Assembly: GCF_900116235.1 (NCBI RefSeq)
Contig: NZ_FPAA01000003.1
Coordinates: 62,001-126,000 of the forward strand
Source of the DNA: Marininema halotolerans
GTDB lineage: Bacteria > Bacillota > Bacilli > Thermoactinomycetales > DSM-45169
DNA: 64,000 nucleotides
Direction of reading: 5' to 3'
Positions 57,273 to 64,000 of the stretch are shown in pieces. The notes under the pieces are model-generated. The model searched no databases. It was not told the origin of the DNA and saw only the letters and a program-made list of their open reading frames with translations. A program made the translations under genes and the position numbers. How positions within the stretch are numbered: position 1 is the stretch's first letter; every line of letters begins with the position of its first letter.

Positions 57273-59066
57273 GTGGAAGGCAGAAAGTTAGGCGGCCGGT
57301 ATGAGATCCTTAGCCGTGTAGGTGGCGGCGGTATGGCCGTGGTATATAAGGCACGCGATGTGTTATTGAACCGCTATGTTGCCATTAAAGTGCTGAATGA
57401 GAGTCTCTCTAATGATTCAGAATTTGTGCGAAGGTTTAGTCGTGAGGCCCAAGCGGCGGCTAGTTTGTCACATCCCAATGTAGTGGGTGTTTATGATGTC
57501 GGACAAGAAAATCATACCCACTATATCGTCATGGAATACATTGAAGGTCCTACTTTGAAAGAATATATCCAGCAGTATAGCCCACTCACCACAGAAGAGA
57601 TTGTCTCAATTGCCTCTCAAATCTGTGATGCGTTAGCCCACGCCCATGAAAATGAGATTGTGCATCGGGATGTAAAACCGCATAATATTCTCTTAGGCTA
57701 TAACGGCCGAGCAAAAGTAACGGATTTTGGGATCGCTCGGGCAACGAGTTCTTCAACGATTACGCAAGCCGGTTCCGTAATGGGATCCGTTCATTATTTT
57801 TCTCCAGAACAAGCACGTGGGAGTATGATTAGTGCAAAATCCGATATTTATTCCCTTGGCGTTGTTCTTTATGAAATGGTGACGGGTGAGTTACCTTTTG
57901 ATGGTGATTCTGCCATCTCTATTGCAATGAAGCATTTACAGGAACCCGCCATCGACCCATCCCAATTAAATCCCAACATCCCTACTCAAATTCGGGATAT
58001 CATTCTGAAAGCATTGGCGAAGAATCCAGATGATCGATACCCTACCGTACGTGCCATGAAGCAAGATATCGACTCGGTTCTTCACACAGGAAGCATGATC
58101 AATGAACCACGGTTGCGAACCGGGGATGAAGAGGATATGCCGACGAAACCGATTCATGCAGTAAATAATGGGATGGGTGCTGCTTCAAAACCCGACGCAG
58201 CAACGCAGCGTTCTCAGGTGGGGCAGGATACCATGGCCAACTTGGAACGACTCCGTAACGTTCCTGCGGATAAAGATAAAACGGTATTGGAACGAACGGT
58301 AGTGTGGTTGGAAAATGTTCAAACGAATATGCCCTGGTGGCAAAAGGTCCTCTTTGCTCTTTTTACTTTCGTTGTGATCATTTGTTTGACTGTATTTGGC
58401 TTTAATGCTGTTTGGGGTATTTTTAACCAGGGTGCCGAGGTAGAGGTGCCTAATTTAAAAGGAAAAACCGTTGCACAAGCAAAAGTGGCATTAGAGGATA
58501 AGGATTTAAAGGCAGCAAAGGTTCAATCCGTGTTTAGTTCAGCACCGAAGAATACAGTTGTTGGTCAAAGCATTGATGCGGGCAAACAGATGGAGAAGGG
58601 GTCCGAGGTGGACCTCTTCGTCAGTTCCGGCTCAGAAAAAGGAAAGATGATTGGTACCTTGGGGTTAAAGGCCCCTGCTGCGAAACGGAAACTTCGAGAG
58701 ATGGGCTTTAGCAACATCAAAATCGCTAAAGAAGGGTATGACTCCAAGTACGGAGAGGGCGAAATATATAAGCAAAGCCCAGATAAAGGTGACTCAGTAA
58801 AAACGGATGAAGAGGTTACCTTGTATGTGAATGATAAAAATGGGACAGTAAAGGTTCCTGACTGGATTGGGGAATATCAAAGTAGTTTAGGAGGCAGTGG
58901 CCTACGAACCAAATTGATCTTCTGGCCGAAACCTGGCATGTCACGTGGTAAAGTATTTGCTACCGATCCAGCTCCGGGTGAACTTGTTAAACAAGATGGA
59001 GTTGTAAAAGTTTGGATTGCGGATACGAAAAAAGGCAGAGATGCCGAACCCCCACCTAAACATTAA
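57273..59066 (+). CDS. prkC: PASTA-domain serine/threonine protein kinase
   Basis: Membrane receptor kinase sensing cell-wall muropeptides; it triggers spore germination in B. subtilis. Of 597 residues, 1-270 form the kinase (GGGGMAVV loop, catalytic Lys39, HRDVKPHN with Asp133, DFG 151-153), then a linker, one membrane helix (about 358-384) and three extracellular PASTA repeats (about 389-453, 455-522, 523-587). The start is GTG 57273 with GGGAGGGTGAGG. It sits between prpC and rsgA as in B. subtilis. Confidence 0.95.
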   Translation: MEGRKLGGRYEILSRVGGGGMAVVYKARDVLLNRYVAIKVLNESLSNDSEFVRRFSREAQAAASLSHPNVVGVYDVGQENHTHYIVMEYIEGPTLKEYIQQYSPLTTEEIVSIASQICDALAHAHENEIVHRDVKPHNILLGYNGRAKVTDFGIARATSSSTITQAGSVMGSVHYFSPEQARGSMISAKSDIYSLGVVLYEMVTGELPFDGDSAISIAMKHLQEPAIDPSQLNPNIPTQIRDIILKALAKNPDDRYPTVRAMKQDIDSVLHTGSMINEPRLRTGDEEDMPTKPIHAVNNGMGAASKPDAATQRSQVGQDTMANLERLRNVPADKDKTVLERTVVWLENVQTNMPWWQKVLFALFTFVVIICLTVFGFNAVWGIFNQGAEVEVPNLKGKTVAQAKVALEDKDLKAAKVQSVFSSAPKNTVVGQSIDAGKQMEKGSEVDLFVSSGSEKGKMIGTLGLKAPAAKRKLREMGFSNIKIAKEGYDSKYGEGEIYKQSPDKGDSVKTDEEVTLYVNDKNGTVKVPDWIGEYQSSLGGSGLRTKLIFWPKPGMSRGKVFATDPAPGELVKQDGVVKVWIADTKKGRDAEPPPKH

Positions 59067-59168
59067 TCAGGGGACAAGGAATGTCTTCATGATTTATAGA
59101 CCATCATGTGAACGAGGCGGGAGCCTCGTTTCCTTTCGTTATTTGATATTTCATCGAGGAGGGATGGT

Positions 59169-60044
59169 ATGCCTGAAGGGCGTATTGTAAAGGCGATTAG
59201 CGGATTCTATTATGTTCGAATGCCTGATATGGATATTCGCTGTCGTGCACGCGGAGTATTTAAAAAGCGAAAGTGGTCTCCCCTCGTTGGCGATATAGTT
59301 ACTTTCGAACGAACGGAGAATGGTGAAGGATGGGTGACGGATATTCATCCTCGCAAGACCGAATTAATGCGTCCTCCGATTGCCAATGTGGAGCAGGCGA
59401 TCGTGGTGGGATCACTAAAACAACCGGAACTAACCCTGGACTTACTCGATCGCTTTTTGGTTCATGCTGAACGGGAAGGCCTCGATATTTTAATTTGCCT
59501 TACGAAAGAGGATCTTGTAGAAGATGAAAAACTGATTGATCAAGTGCGGGCCATTTATGACCCAACAGGGTATCCGATTATTACAACCAGTATTGAAAAA
59601 AATACAGGAATCGAAGAATTAAAGCGGGAGTTGGCCGGTAAACTTTCTGTGTTTGCAGGTCAGTCAGGCGTCGGTAAATCGTCGTTATTAAATGCAGTGC
59701 TCCCACATCTAGCGTTAGCCACTGGAGAAGTGAGTAGAAAGCTGGGACGTGGTCGTCATACCACTCGACAAGTCGAACTGCTGGACCTCCCTGGTGGCGG
59801 ACAAGTAGCGGATACCCCAGGGTTTAGCCAACTGAGTTTTATGGAGATGGAAGAAACGGAGCTTTCTGCGTGTTTCCCTGAAATGGCACTCAGAGCCCCC
59901 CGGTGTAAATTTCGCGGGTGTTTGCATAGGAACGAACCCGGTTGTGCAGTTTTAGAAGCATGTGAGAATGGAGAAATTGATAAGGGACGACACCAGCGAT
60001 ATCTTCAGTTCCTTGAAGAAATTCATGATAATCGGAGGTATTAA
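59169..60044 (+). CDS. rsgA: Ribosome small subunit-dependent GTPase A
   Basis: Circularly permuted GTPase that assists late 30S maturation. The 291 residues show an N-terminal OB-like domain, then the permuted G motifs: LTKED (G4), GQSGVGKSSLLN (G1), DTPGFSQ (G3). The zinc finger is at about residues 238-265 with Cys, Cys, His and Cys in CKFRGCLHRNEPGC. GAGGAGGGATGG precedes the ATG. It ends three bases before rpe. Confidence 0.96.
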   Translation: MPEGRIVKAISGFYYVRMPDMDIRCRARGVFKKRKWSPLVGDIVTFERTENGEGWVTDIHPRKTELMRPPIANVEQAIVVGSLKQPELTLDLLDRFLVHAEREGLDILICLTKEDLVEDEKLIDQVRAIYDPTGYPIITTSIEKNTGIEELKRELAGKLSVFAGQSGVGKSSLLNAVLPHLALATGEVSRKLGRGRHTTRQVELLDLPGGGQVADTPGFSQLSFMEMEETELSACFPEMALRAPRCKFRGCLHRNEPGCAVLEACENGEIDKGRHQRYLQFLEEIHDNRRY

Positions 60045-60047
60045 CGG

Positions 60048-60725
60048 ATGGTTCACATTGCACCTTCTATTCTATCGGCAGATTTTGCCCGTCTTGGAGA
60101 AGAAATCAAGGAGGTTGAAGAGGCTGGGGCGGATTGGCTTCATGTGGATGTGATGGATGGGAAATTTGTTCCCAACATTACCATCGGGCCATTAATTGTG
60201 AATGCCATTCGCCCCCACACAAAGCTTCCTCTGGATGTTCATTTAATGATTGAAGACCCTGATCGATATATTCCGTCCTTTGCAAAAGCAGGTGCGGATT
60301 ATATATCCGTTCATATAGAGGCCTGTCCGCATTTGCATCGAACCATCTCCTTAATCAAGGAATCAGGGGTAAAGGCAGGAGTGGTACTCAACCCGGCTAC
60401 TTCAGCAAATTTAATCGAACCGATTCTAGCGGAGCTGGATTATATCCTATTGATGACCGTAAACCCAGGCTTTGGCGGACAAGCCTTTATTCCAAGTGTT
60501 GTGGAAAAGATCGAAACCGTCAATCGGATGCTCAAGGGCCGTGGGCTTCATGGTGTGGAAATTCAAGTGGATGGTGGCGTCGATTCGACAACGGCAGAAC
60601 AGTGTACTGCAGCTGGAGCGACCAATTTGGTAGCAGGCTCTGCTGTTTTTGGTAAAAGGGATCGTTACAAAGCGATTGCAGCCATTCGTGAAAGCGCTGA
60701 AAGAGGGGCAAGCACGCTCCTATGA
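60048..60725 (+). CDS. rpe: Ribulose-phosphate 3-epimerase
   Basis: Interconverts ribulose and xylulose 5-phosphates in the pentose phosphate pathway. The 225-residue TIM barrel has IAPSILSADFARL at the start, HVDVMDG, LDVHLMI, MTVNPGFGGQ and a C-terminal AGATNLVAGSAVF. It starts three bases after the rsgA stop, with the site inside the rsgA end. Confidence 0.96.
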   Translation: MVHIAPSILSADFARLGEEIKEVEEAGADWLHVDVMDGKFVPNITIGPLIVNAIRPHTKLPLDVHLMIEDPDRYIPSFAKAGADYISVHIEACPHLHRTISLIKESGVKAGVVLNPATSANLIEPILAELDYILLMTVNPGFGGQAFIPSVVEKIETVNRMLKGRGLHGVEIQVDGGVDSTTAEQCTAAGATNLVAGSAVFGKRDRYKAIAAIRESAERGASTLL

Positions 60726-60903
60726 AGGGTTGTTAGGTACCTTGAAAGATGATGAGATGAATCGATGATTGCTGTTTTTTTGATCAGCAAACGTTCACTT
60801 GACCCAGGTAGCGTATCGAGCGAGTAGTAAAGCGGATCGAAGGACTGCGATTGTAATATTCTTTTTTAGATTCGAGAATCTTGTTTGTTTATGGAGGTTG
60901 CAG

Positions 60904-61449
60904 ATGAAGAGGGATCGGTTGATTACAATGATGGAGATTGCCATTATGGCTGGGATTGGAGGCGTACTGAGTTACTATGTCGCGTTGCGTTTATGGCCTC
61001 AAGGGGGGTCAGCGAGTCTCGCCATGGTTCCCATTGTCATACTTGCTTTCAGGCGGGGCTGGGTGGCTGGCGTGGTCTGTGGTTTACTTGTCGGATTAAT
61101 TAATTTGATGATAAGTCCTTATATCACGCATCCTATCCAAGTAGTATTAGATTATCCTCTACCTTATGCATTACTCGGACTGGCTGGTTGGTTCCGCCCA
61201 GTGGATGAAAAAGGGGCTATCAGCATCAAGCGAATGGGACTCGGCGTGACGATAGCCGGTTTGGCCCGTCTTATCCCCCACTTTATCTCTGGCGTGGTCT
61301 GGTTTGGTAGCTATGCTCCAGAGGGTTGGCCTGTTGTACTTTATTCGTTATGTTATAATGCGTCCTATTTGGTGATTGACGTTCTGGTAACCATCATCTT
61401 GATGTCATACTTATTAAAGAAAGCGCCTCAATTGGTGGCAAGTCGCTGA
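60904..61449 (+). CDS. thiT: Thiamine ECF transporter S component ThiT
   Basis: Substrate-binding membrane subunit of an energy-coupling-factor transporter for thiamine. The protein of about 181 residues has about six membrane helices. The thiamine-site patterns are PIVILAFRRGWVAGVVCG and a conserved RLIPHFISGVVWFGSYAPEG segment. ATG 60904 follows GGAGGTTG; a longer in-frame start at 60799 lacks a site. It overlaps thiN by one base. I found no TPP riboswitch in the 178 bases upstream. Confidence 0.85.
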   Translation: MKRDRLITMMEIAIMAGIGGVLSYYVALRLWPQGGSASLAMVPIVILAFRRGWVAGVVCGLLVGLINLMISPYITHPIQVVLDYPLPYALLGLAGWFRPVDEKGAISIKRMGLGVTIAGLARLIPHFISGVVWFGSYAPEGWPVVLYSLCYNASYLVIDVLVTIILMSYLLKKAPQLVASR

Positions 61450-62102
61450 TGAATAAGCGGGTTGTGATTGTCGTTGGTGGAAAGCTTGACCCTGGAGACC
61501 TGGCAAAAATTCAGCATGAAGATTGGGTGATTGGGGTAGATGCTGGGGTTCTTCCTTTATTAGAGACCAAAATGCCTATCCATCTTGCAGTAGGGGATTT
61601 CGATACAGCGGGGCAACATGTTGTACAACACTTGTATGAAAAAGGGGTTCCCGTCAAACGGCTGCCAGCAGCAAAAGATGTAACGGATACCTATTATGCA
61701 GTTGAGCAAGCCCTCGAGAGAAATCCAAATGAGATCATTTTGCTCGGTGCATTAGGTGGTGCGCGAATGGATCACGCCTTCGCTAATCTGGTGCTATTAG
61801 AGAAAATTGAAGCAGCAGGGGTGGAAGGGGTCGTTAGCAATCGAGATAATAAAATCCGGTTGTTAACCGCTGAAAAAGGAGAGATCATTCTTCATAAAGA
61901 CCGACGTTATCGCTATATCTCACTGCTTGCATTGACGGATCAAGTCGATGGTGTAACGATTAGAGGCTTTGCTTTCCCATTATCCAATGCAAAGCTTACC
62001 CGGATGGATTCCGTGGGTATTAGTAACGAACAACGAGAAGAAAAAGCGTCTATCCGGATTCAATCCGGTAAATTGCTAATTATTGAAAGTAGAGACGGTT
62101 AA
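61449..62102 (+). CDS. thiN: Thiamine pyrophosphokinase
   Basis: Transfers pyrophosphate from ATP to thiamine. The 217 residues include GVDAGVLPLLE, AVGDFDT, KDVTDTYYAVE (nucleotide and metal site) and GALGGARMDHAFANL. The start overlaps the thiT stop (ATGA). Uptake and activation of thiamine are thus co-expressed. A stem-loop formed by the last codons and 3' flank follows. Confidence 0.93.
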   Translation: MNKRVVIVVGGKLDPGDLAKIQHEDWVIGVDAGVLPLLETKMPIHLAVGDFDTAGQHVVQHLYEKGVPVKRLPAAKDVTDTYYAVEQALERNPNEIILLGALGGARMDHAFANLVLLEKIEAAGVEGVVSNRDNKIRLLTAEKGEIILHKDRRYRYISLLALTDQVDGVTIRGFAFPLSNAKLTRMDSVGISNEQREEKASIRIQSGKLLIIESRDG

Positions 62103-62124
62103 TTTACGAATGAACCGTCTCTTT
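62091..62124 (+). terminator. Terminator-like hairpin at the end of thiN
   Basis: AGAGACGGTT pairs with AACCGTCTCT around a 12-base loop; the left arm overlaps the thiN stop. Only three T follow, so strength is modest. Confidence 0.55.
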
Positions 62125-62270
62125 GTGTGGTTGATATAGAGGGGGGTTAAATGGAGAGAGTCGAATTGGGCTGGGATCCTTTGAGGTTCTAGGTACACGC
62201 TCCCACTTATAGAATATAAATAAGTGTGGCGGGGAGAGCGCGCTTCGACCAAGATGAAGGAGGGATAGGG

Positions 62271-62354
62271 GTGAAATTCTACACCATCAAACTCCCAAAG
62301 TTACTCGGTGGGATGGTCAAGGCCCTACTGGGCGTATTTAATAAACCAAAATGA
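62271..62354 (+). CDS. spoVM: Stage V sporulation protein M
   Basis: A 27-residue amphipathic peptide needed for spore coat assembly: it marks the convex forespore membrane and anchors SpoIVA. The product MKFYTIKLPKLLGGMVKALL followed by GVFNKPK is clearly homologous to the 26-residue B. subtilis protein and keeps the key Pro9. The start is GTG 62271 with a GAAGGAGGG site. It lies between thiN and rpmB, its conserved place. It is too short for usual gene calls. Expression is likely mother-cell specific; a sigma-E promoter was not obvious to me. Confidence 0.93.
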   Translation: MKFYTIKLPKLLGGMVKALLGVFNKPK

Positions 62355-62465
62355 CCCCCATCCGCCGAATCCTTCGGTCGGGAAACGGACTGATCATTCT
62401 TGATCATACTTGATCGTCAATAGAGTTGGCGATCCCCTTCTCCATTCAACCCGGCGAATGGAATA
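62355..62465. other. Structured spoVM 3' region with tandem 10-bp repeats
   Basis: It contains CCGAATCCTTCGG and CCATTC/GAATGG hairpins and three consecutive 10-base units starting TGATC (62391, 62401, 62411). It ends at the strong terminator. It may be a stable 3' UTR, a small RNA or a binding site; none is proven. Confidence 0.4.
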
Positions 62466-62495
62466 AAAACCCGGCCTAGTAAGAGGCCGGGTTTT
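62466..62495. terminator. Bidirectional terminator after spoVM
   Basis: A perfect 12-base stem AAAACCCGGCCT / AGGCCGGGTTTT with a six-base loop has T-runs on either strand. Confidence 0.9.
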
Positions 62496-62518
62496 GGCGT
62501 ACCCTATAATGAAACGGC

Positions 62519-62539
62519 AAAAAGCACCTAGCGGTGCTT
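62519..62539 (-). terminator. Terminator of rpmB
   Basis: AAGCACC (62522-62528) pairs with GGTGCTT (62533-62539), followed on the minus strand by TTTTT, just beyond the rpmB stop. Confidence 0.8.
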
Positions 62540-62545
62540 CTCCGG

Positions 62546-62734
62546 TTAAACGCGGGTCACTTTGCCTGATTTCAGGGCTTTTGTACTCACGTATACACGT
62601 TTCGGTTTACCATCAACGAGAATGCGTACTTTTTGTACGTTGACGCCCCACTTGCGGCGGTTTTTCCGGTTGGAGTGGCTGACCTTGTTGCCGGTTTTGC
62701 CAACTTTGCCGGTGACGAAGCAACGACGTGACAT
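62546..62734 (-). CDS. rpmB: 50S ribosomal protein L28
   Basis: A 62-residue ribosomal protein starting [21 protein letters not shown] and ending [16 protein letters not shown], a clear L28. A single cysteine means the zinc-binding CxxC type is not used. ATG 62734 has a strong AGGAGGTGG site; three residues more at the N-terminus would be needed for the alternative start. It is transcribed opposite to its neighbours from its own promoter, as in B. subtilis. Confidence 0.97.
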   Translation of the reverse strand: MSRRCFVTGKVGKTGNKVSHSNRKNRRKWGVNVQKVRILVDGKPKRVYVSTKALKSGKVTRV

Positions 62735-62874
62735 ATTCCCCACCTCCTAACATCGGTTGGGAGGATGCGATCCGAGGGCGATCCCGCCCGCTCTCCCGTG
62801 CTAATCCAAACCGGTTCTTATGTACCGGTCGGTTTCTCTTGCCAAGAACGGCCCTTGGCGCAAAATACTCACCC

Positions 62875-62903
62875 ATTTTAGCATACGCACAGATCCCTTG
62901 CAA
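62875..62903 (-). promoter_or_regulatory. Sigma-A promoter of rpmB
   Basis: On the minus strand, TTGCAA (62903-62898), a 17-base spacer and TAAAAT (62880-62875) lie about 140 bases ahead of rpmB. Confidence 0.65.
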
Positions 62904-63009
62904 GAACGGAGAGGCTTGAGTATGATGGTTGTGGCACTTTTTTTCCTTTATCCGTTATTGTACAATGGGTTTATATGTGTAAGGATTCCATTCCGGGGAG
63001 GAACGATTG

Positions 63010-63375
63010 ATGACTTTGGATGTTTCTACCAACTATGGCCAGATCGAAGTATCCAATGATGTAATAGCCACAATTGCTGGAGTGGCAGCGATGGATTGCT
63101 ACGGGCTGGTTGGGATGGCTTCCCGTAAACAGTTAAAAGACGGCATTGCTGAACTGTTGGGAAGAGAAAACTGGAGTAAAGGCATCGAAGTTCGAAGTGA
63201 AAATGAAGAAATGGAAATTGATATGCACATTATTGTTGGCTACGGAACAAAAATTTCAGAAGTCGCTCATAATGTGCAGTCGAAGGTGAAGTACACCCTC
63301 GGCCAGATGGTTGGAATTACCGTAAACCGGGTCAATATTTATGTGCAAGGGGTCCGGTTGGTTAGCGAAGAGTAA
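63010..63375 (+). CDS. yloU: Asp23/Gls24-family envelope stress protein
   Basis: A 121-residue alkaline-shock-protein-23 family member. The pattern GQIEVSNDVIATIAGVAAMDCYGLVGMA and the late YVQGVRL are typical. It precedes the DAK-type gene yloV as in B. subtilis; the function is unknown, with a proposed membrane-linked stress role. ATG 63010 follows GGGGAGGA; a TTG one codon earlier is in frame. A TACAAT element at 62961 could be its -10. Confidence 0.9.
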   Translation: MTLDVSTNYGQIEVSNDVIATIAGVAAMDCYGLVGMASRKQLKDGIAELLGRENWSKGIEVRSENEEMEIDMHIIVGYGTKISEVAHNVQSKVKYTLGQMVGITVNRVNIYVQGVRLVSEE

Positions 63376-63387
63376 GGGGGATCTCTG

Positions 63388-64000
63388 TTGGTACAGCAGA
63401 TTGATGCAACTCTATTCACAAACATGGTTCGGGCTGGAGCGGAGCGGCTGAACGGGCATGTCGATATGGTAAACGCGCTTAACGTGTTTCCGGTTCCGGA
63501 TGGTGATACGGGGACAAACATGAATCTTACGTTAACTTCTGGAGCGCAAGAAATCGTACGCAAATCCGCCTCCACCTCCCATGTGGGAGAGTTGGCTGAA
63601 GCGCTTTCCAAAGGACTCCTGATGGGTGCCCGGGGAAATTCCGGTGTAATCCTCTCTCAGTTATTCCGTGGGTTTGGCAAAGGTGTCGAAAATAAAGAGA
63701 TCTTAACGGCACGAGACTTTGCTGAAGGGTTGAAAAAAGGGGTTGAAACCGCCTATAAGGCGGTTATTAAACCAGTAGAAGGTACGGTGTTAACCGTTGC
63801 CCGGGAAGCTGCGGAAAAAGGAATAGCGAAAGCGCGTAAGACAGATGATGTGATTGAAGTGATGGAAGCCGTTCTAGAAGAGGCAATAATTTCTTTAAAT
63901 AAGACGCCAAAACTGTTACCAGTCCTTGCTCAAGCGGGTGTAGTGGATGCAGGTGGACAAGGTCTTGTGACGATTTATGAAGGATTTCTTGGTACGCTCA
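63388..64000 (+). CDS. yloV: DAK-family protein YloV/FakA, 5' part (runs off the window)
   Basis: The first 204 residues are visible. The start is probably TTG 63388 with AAGGGGGAT upstream. The DhaL-type kinase domain shows NVFPVPDGDTGTNM with the metal aspartates, then ARGNSGVILSQLFRG and DAGGQGLVTIYEGF. The family partners a fatty-acid kinase B subunit or is a dihydroxyacetone kinase-like phosphatase; FakA is the best guess. It lies 12 bases after yloU and no stop is reached by 64000. Confidence 0.88.
   Translation, partial: MVQQIDATLFTNMVRAGAERLNGHVDMVNALNVFPVPDGDTGTNMNLTLTSGAQEIVRKSASTSHVGELAEALSKGLLMGARGNSGVILSQLFRGFGKGVENKEILTARDFAEGLKKGVETAYKAVIKPVEGTVLTVAREAAEKGIAKARKTDDVIEVMEAVLEEAIISLNKTPKLLPVLAQAGVVDAGGQGLVTIYEGFLGTL

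Noticed and set aside
60726-60903. Possible TPP riboswitch before thiT-thiN
   Set aside because: The conserved CTGAGA and ACCTGATCTGG-type segments are not present; only short, weak hairpins were found.

Overview
The window comes from a low-to-mid-GC, endospore-forming Firmicute of the order Bacillales. The evidence is a spoVM gene (27 codons), a gerA-type germinant-receptor operon, prpC-prkC, RemA, RqcH and strong AGGAGG-type ribosome binding sites. The gene order from rqcH through remA-gmk-rpoZ-coaBC-priA-def-fmt-rsmB-rlmN-prpC-prkC-rsgA-rpe-thiN-spoVM-rpmB-yloU-yloV follows the Bacillus subtilis ylo region. Several genes are interposed, including dapF, ilvA, nos, feoAB, luxS, pgi, glp and thiT. 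A non-Bacillus member of the order, perhaps Thermoactinomycetaceae, is my best guess. That placement is inference.

Layout. 1-8.1 kb: tail of a pyr attenuator, then the pyrimidine operon pyrB-pyrC-carA-carB-pyrF-pyrE, without the usual pyrK and pyrD. 8.1-16.3 kb: an accessory, partly AT-rich stretch with IS remnants, a small secreted protein, broken small ORFs, an aminoglycoside phosphotransferase-like gene, a methyltransferase, an FdhF/YdeP-type molybdopterin oxidoreductase, an orphan gene and a tiny membrane protein. 16.3-30.3 kb: rqcH, a calcium-type P-ATPase, dapF, ilvA, nitric oxide synthase, a Fur-controlled feoA-feoB-Cys-rich operon, mtnN-luxS and pgi. 30.3-39 kb: pgcA, a ROK regulator, a non-autonomous IS200/IS605-like element, and the glycerol genes glpF-glpK-glpP-glpD with two attenuator leaders. 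39-50 kb: an amino acid permease, a membrane protein, and the yloC-remA-gmk-rpoZ-coaBC-priA-def-fmt-rsmB run. 50-55 kb: a GAF-domain protein and a gerA-type A-B-C operon. 55-64 kb: rlmN, prpC, prkC, rsgA, rpe, thiT, thiN, spoVM, rpmB (opposite strand), yloU and the start of yloV/fakA.

How the genes work together. The pyr operon makes UMP from bicarbonate, glutamine and aspartate, with the dihydroorotate oxidation step missing locally. The mtnN-luxS pair detoxifies S-adenosylhomocysteine. The glp genes import, phosphorylate and oxidise glycerol under a GlpP-type antiterminator. gmk, rpoZ, coaBC, priA, def, fmt and rsmB serve nucleotide, transcription, coenzyme, replication-restart and translation functions. 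prpC-prkC and the gerA-type receptor belong to the spore and germination programme.

No clearly new multi-gene system is evident. The items most worth a second look are: a GlpK lacking the PTS-phosphorylated histidine; two matching glp attenuator leaders; a leader ORF overlapping the gerA-type A start; a terminator built across the rpoZ stop codon; an IS605-like element with a structured right end and a second partial copy; and a structured spoVM-rpmB intergenic region with three 10-bp tandem repeats.
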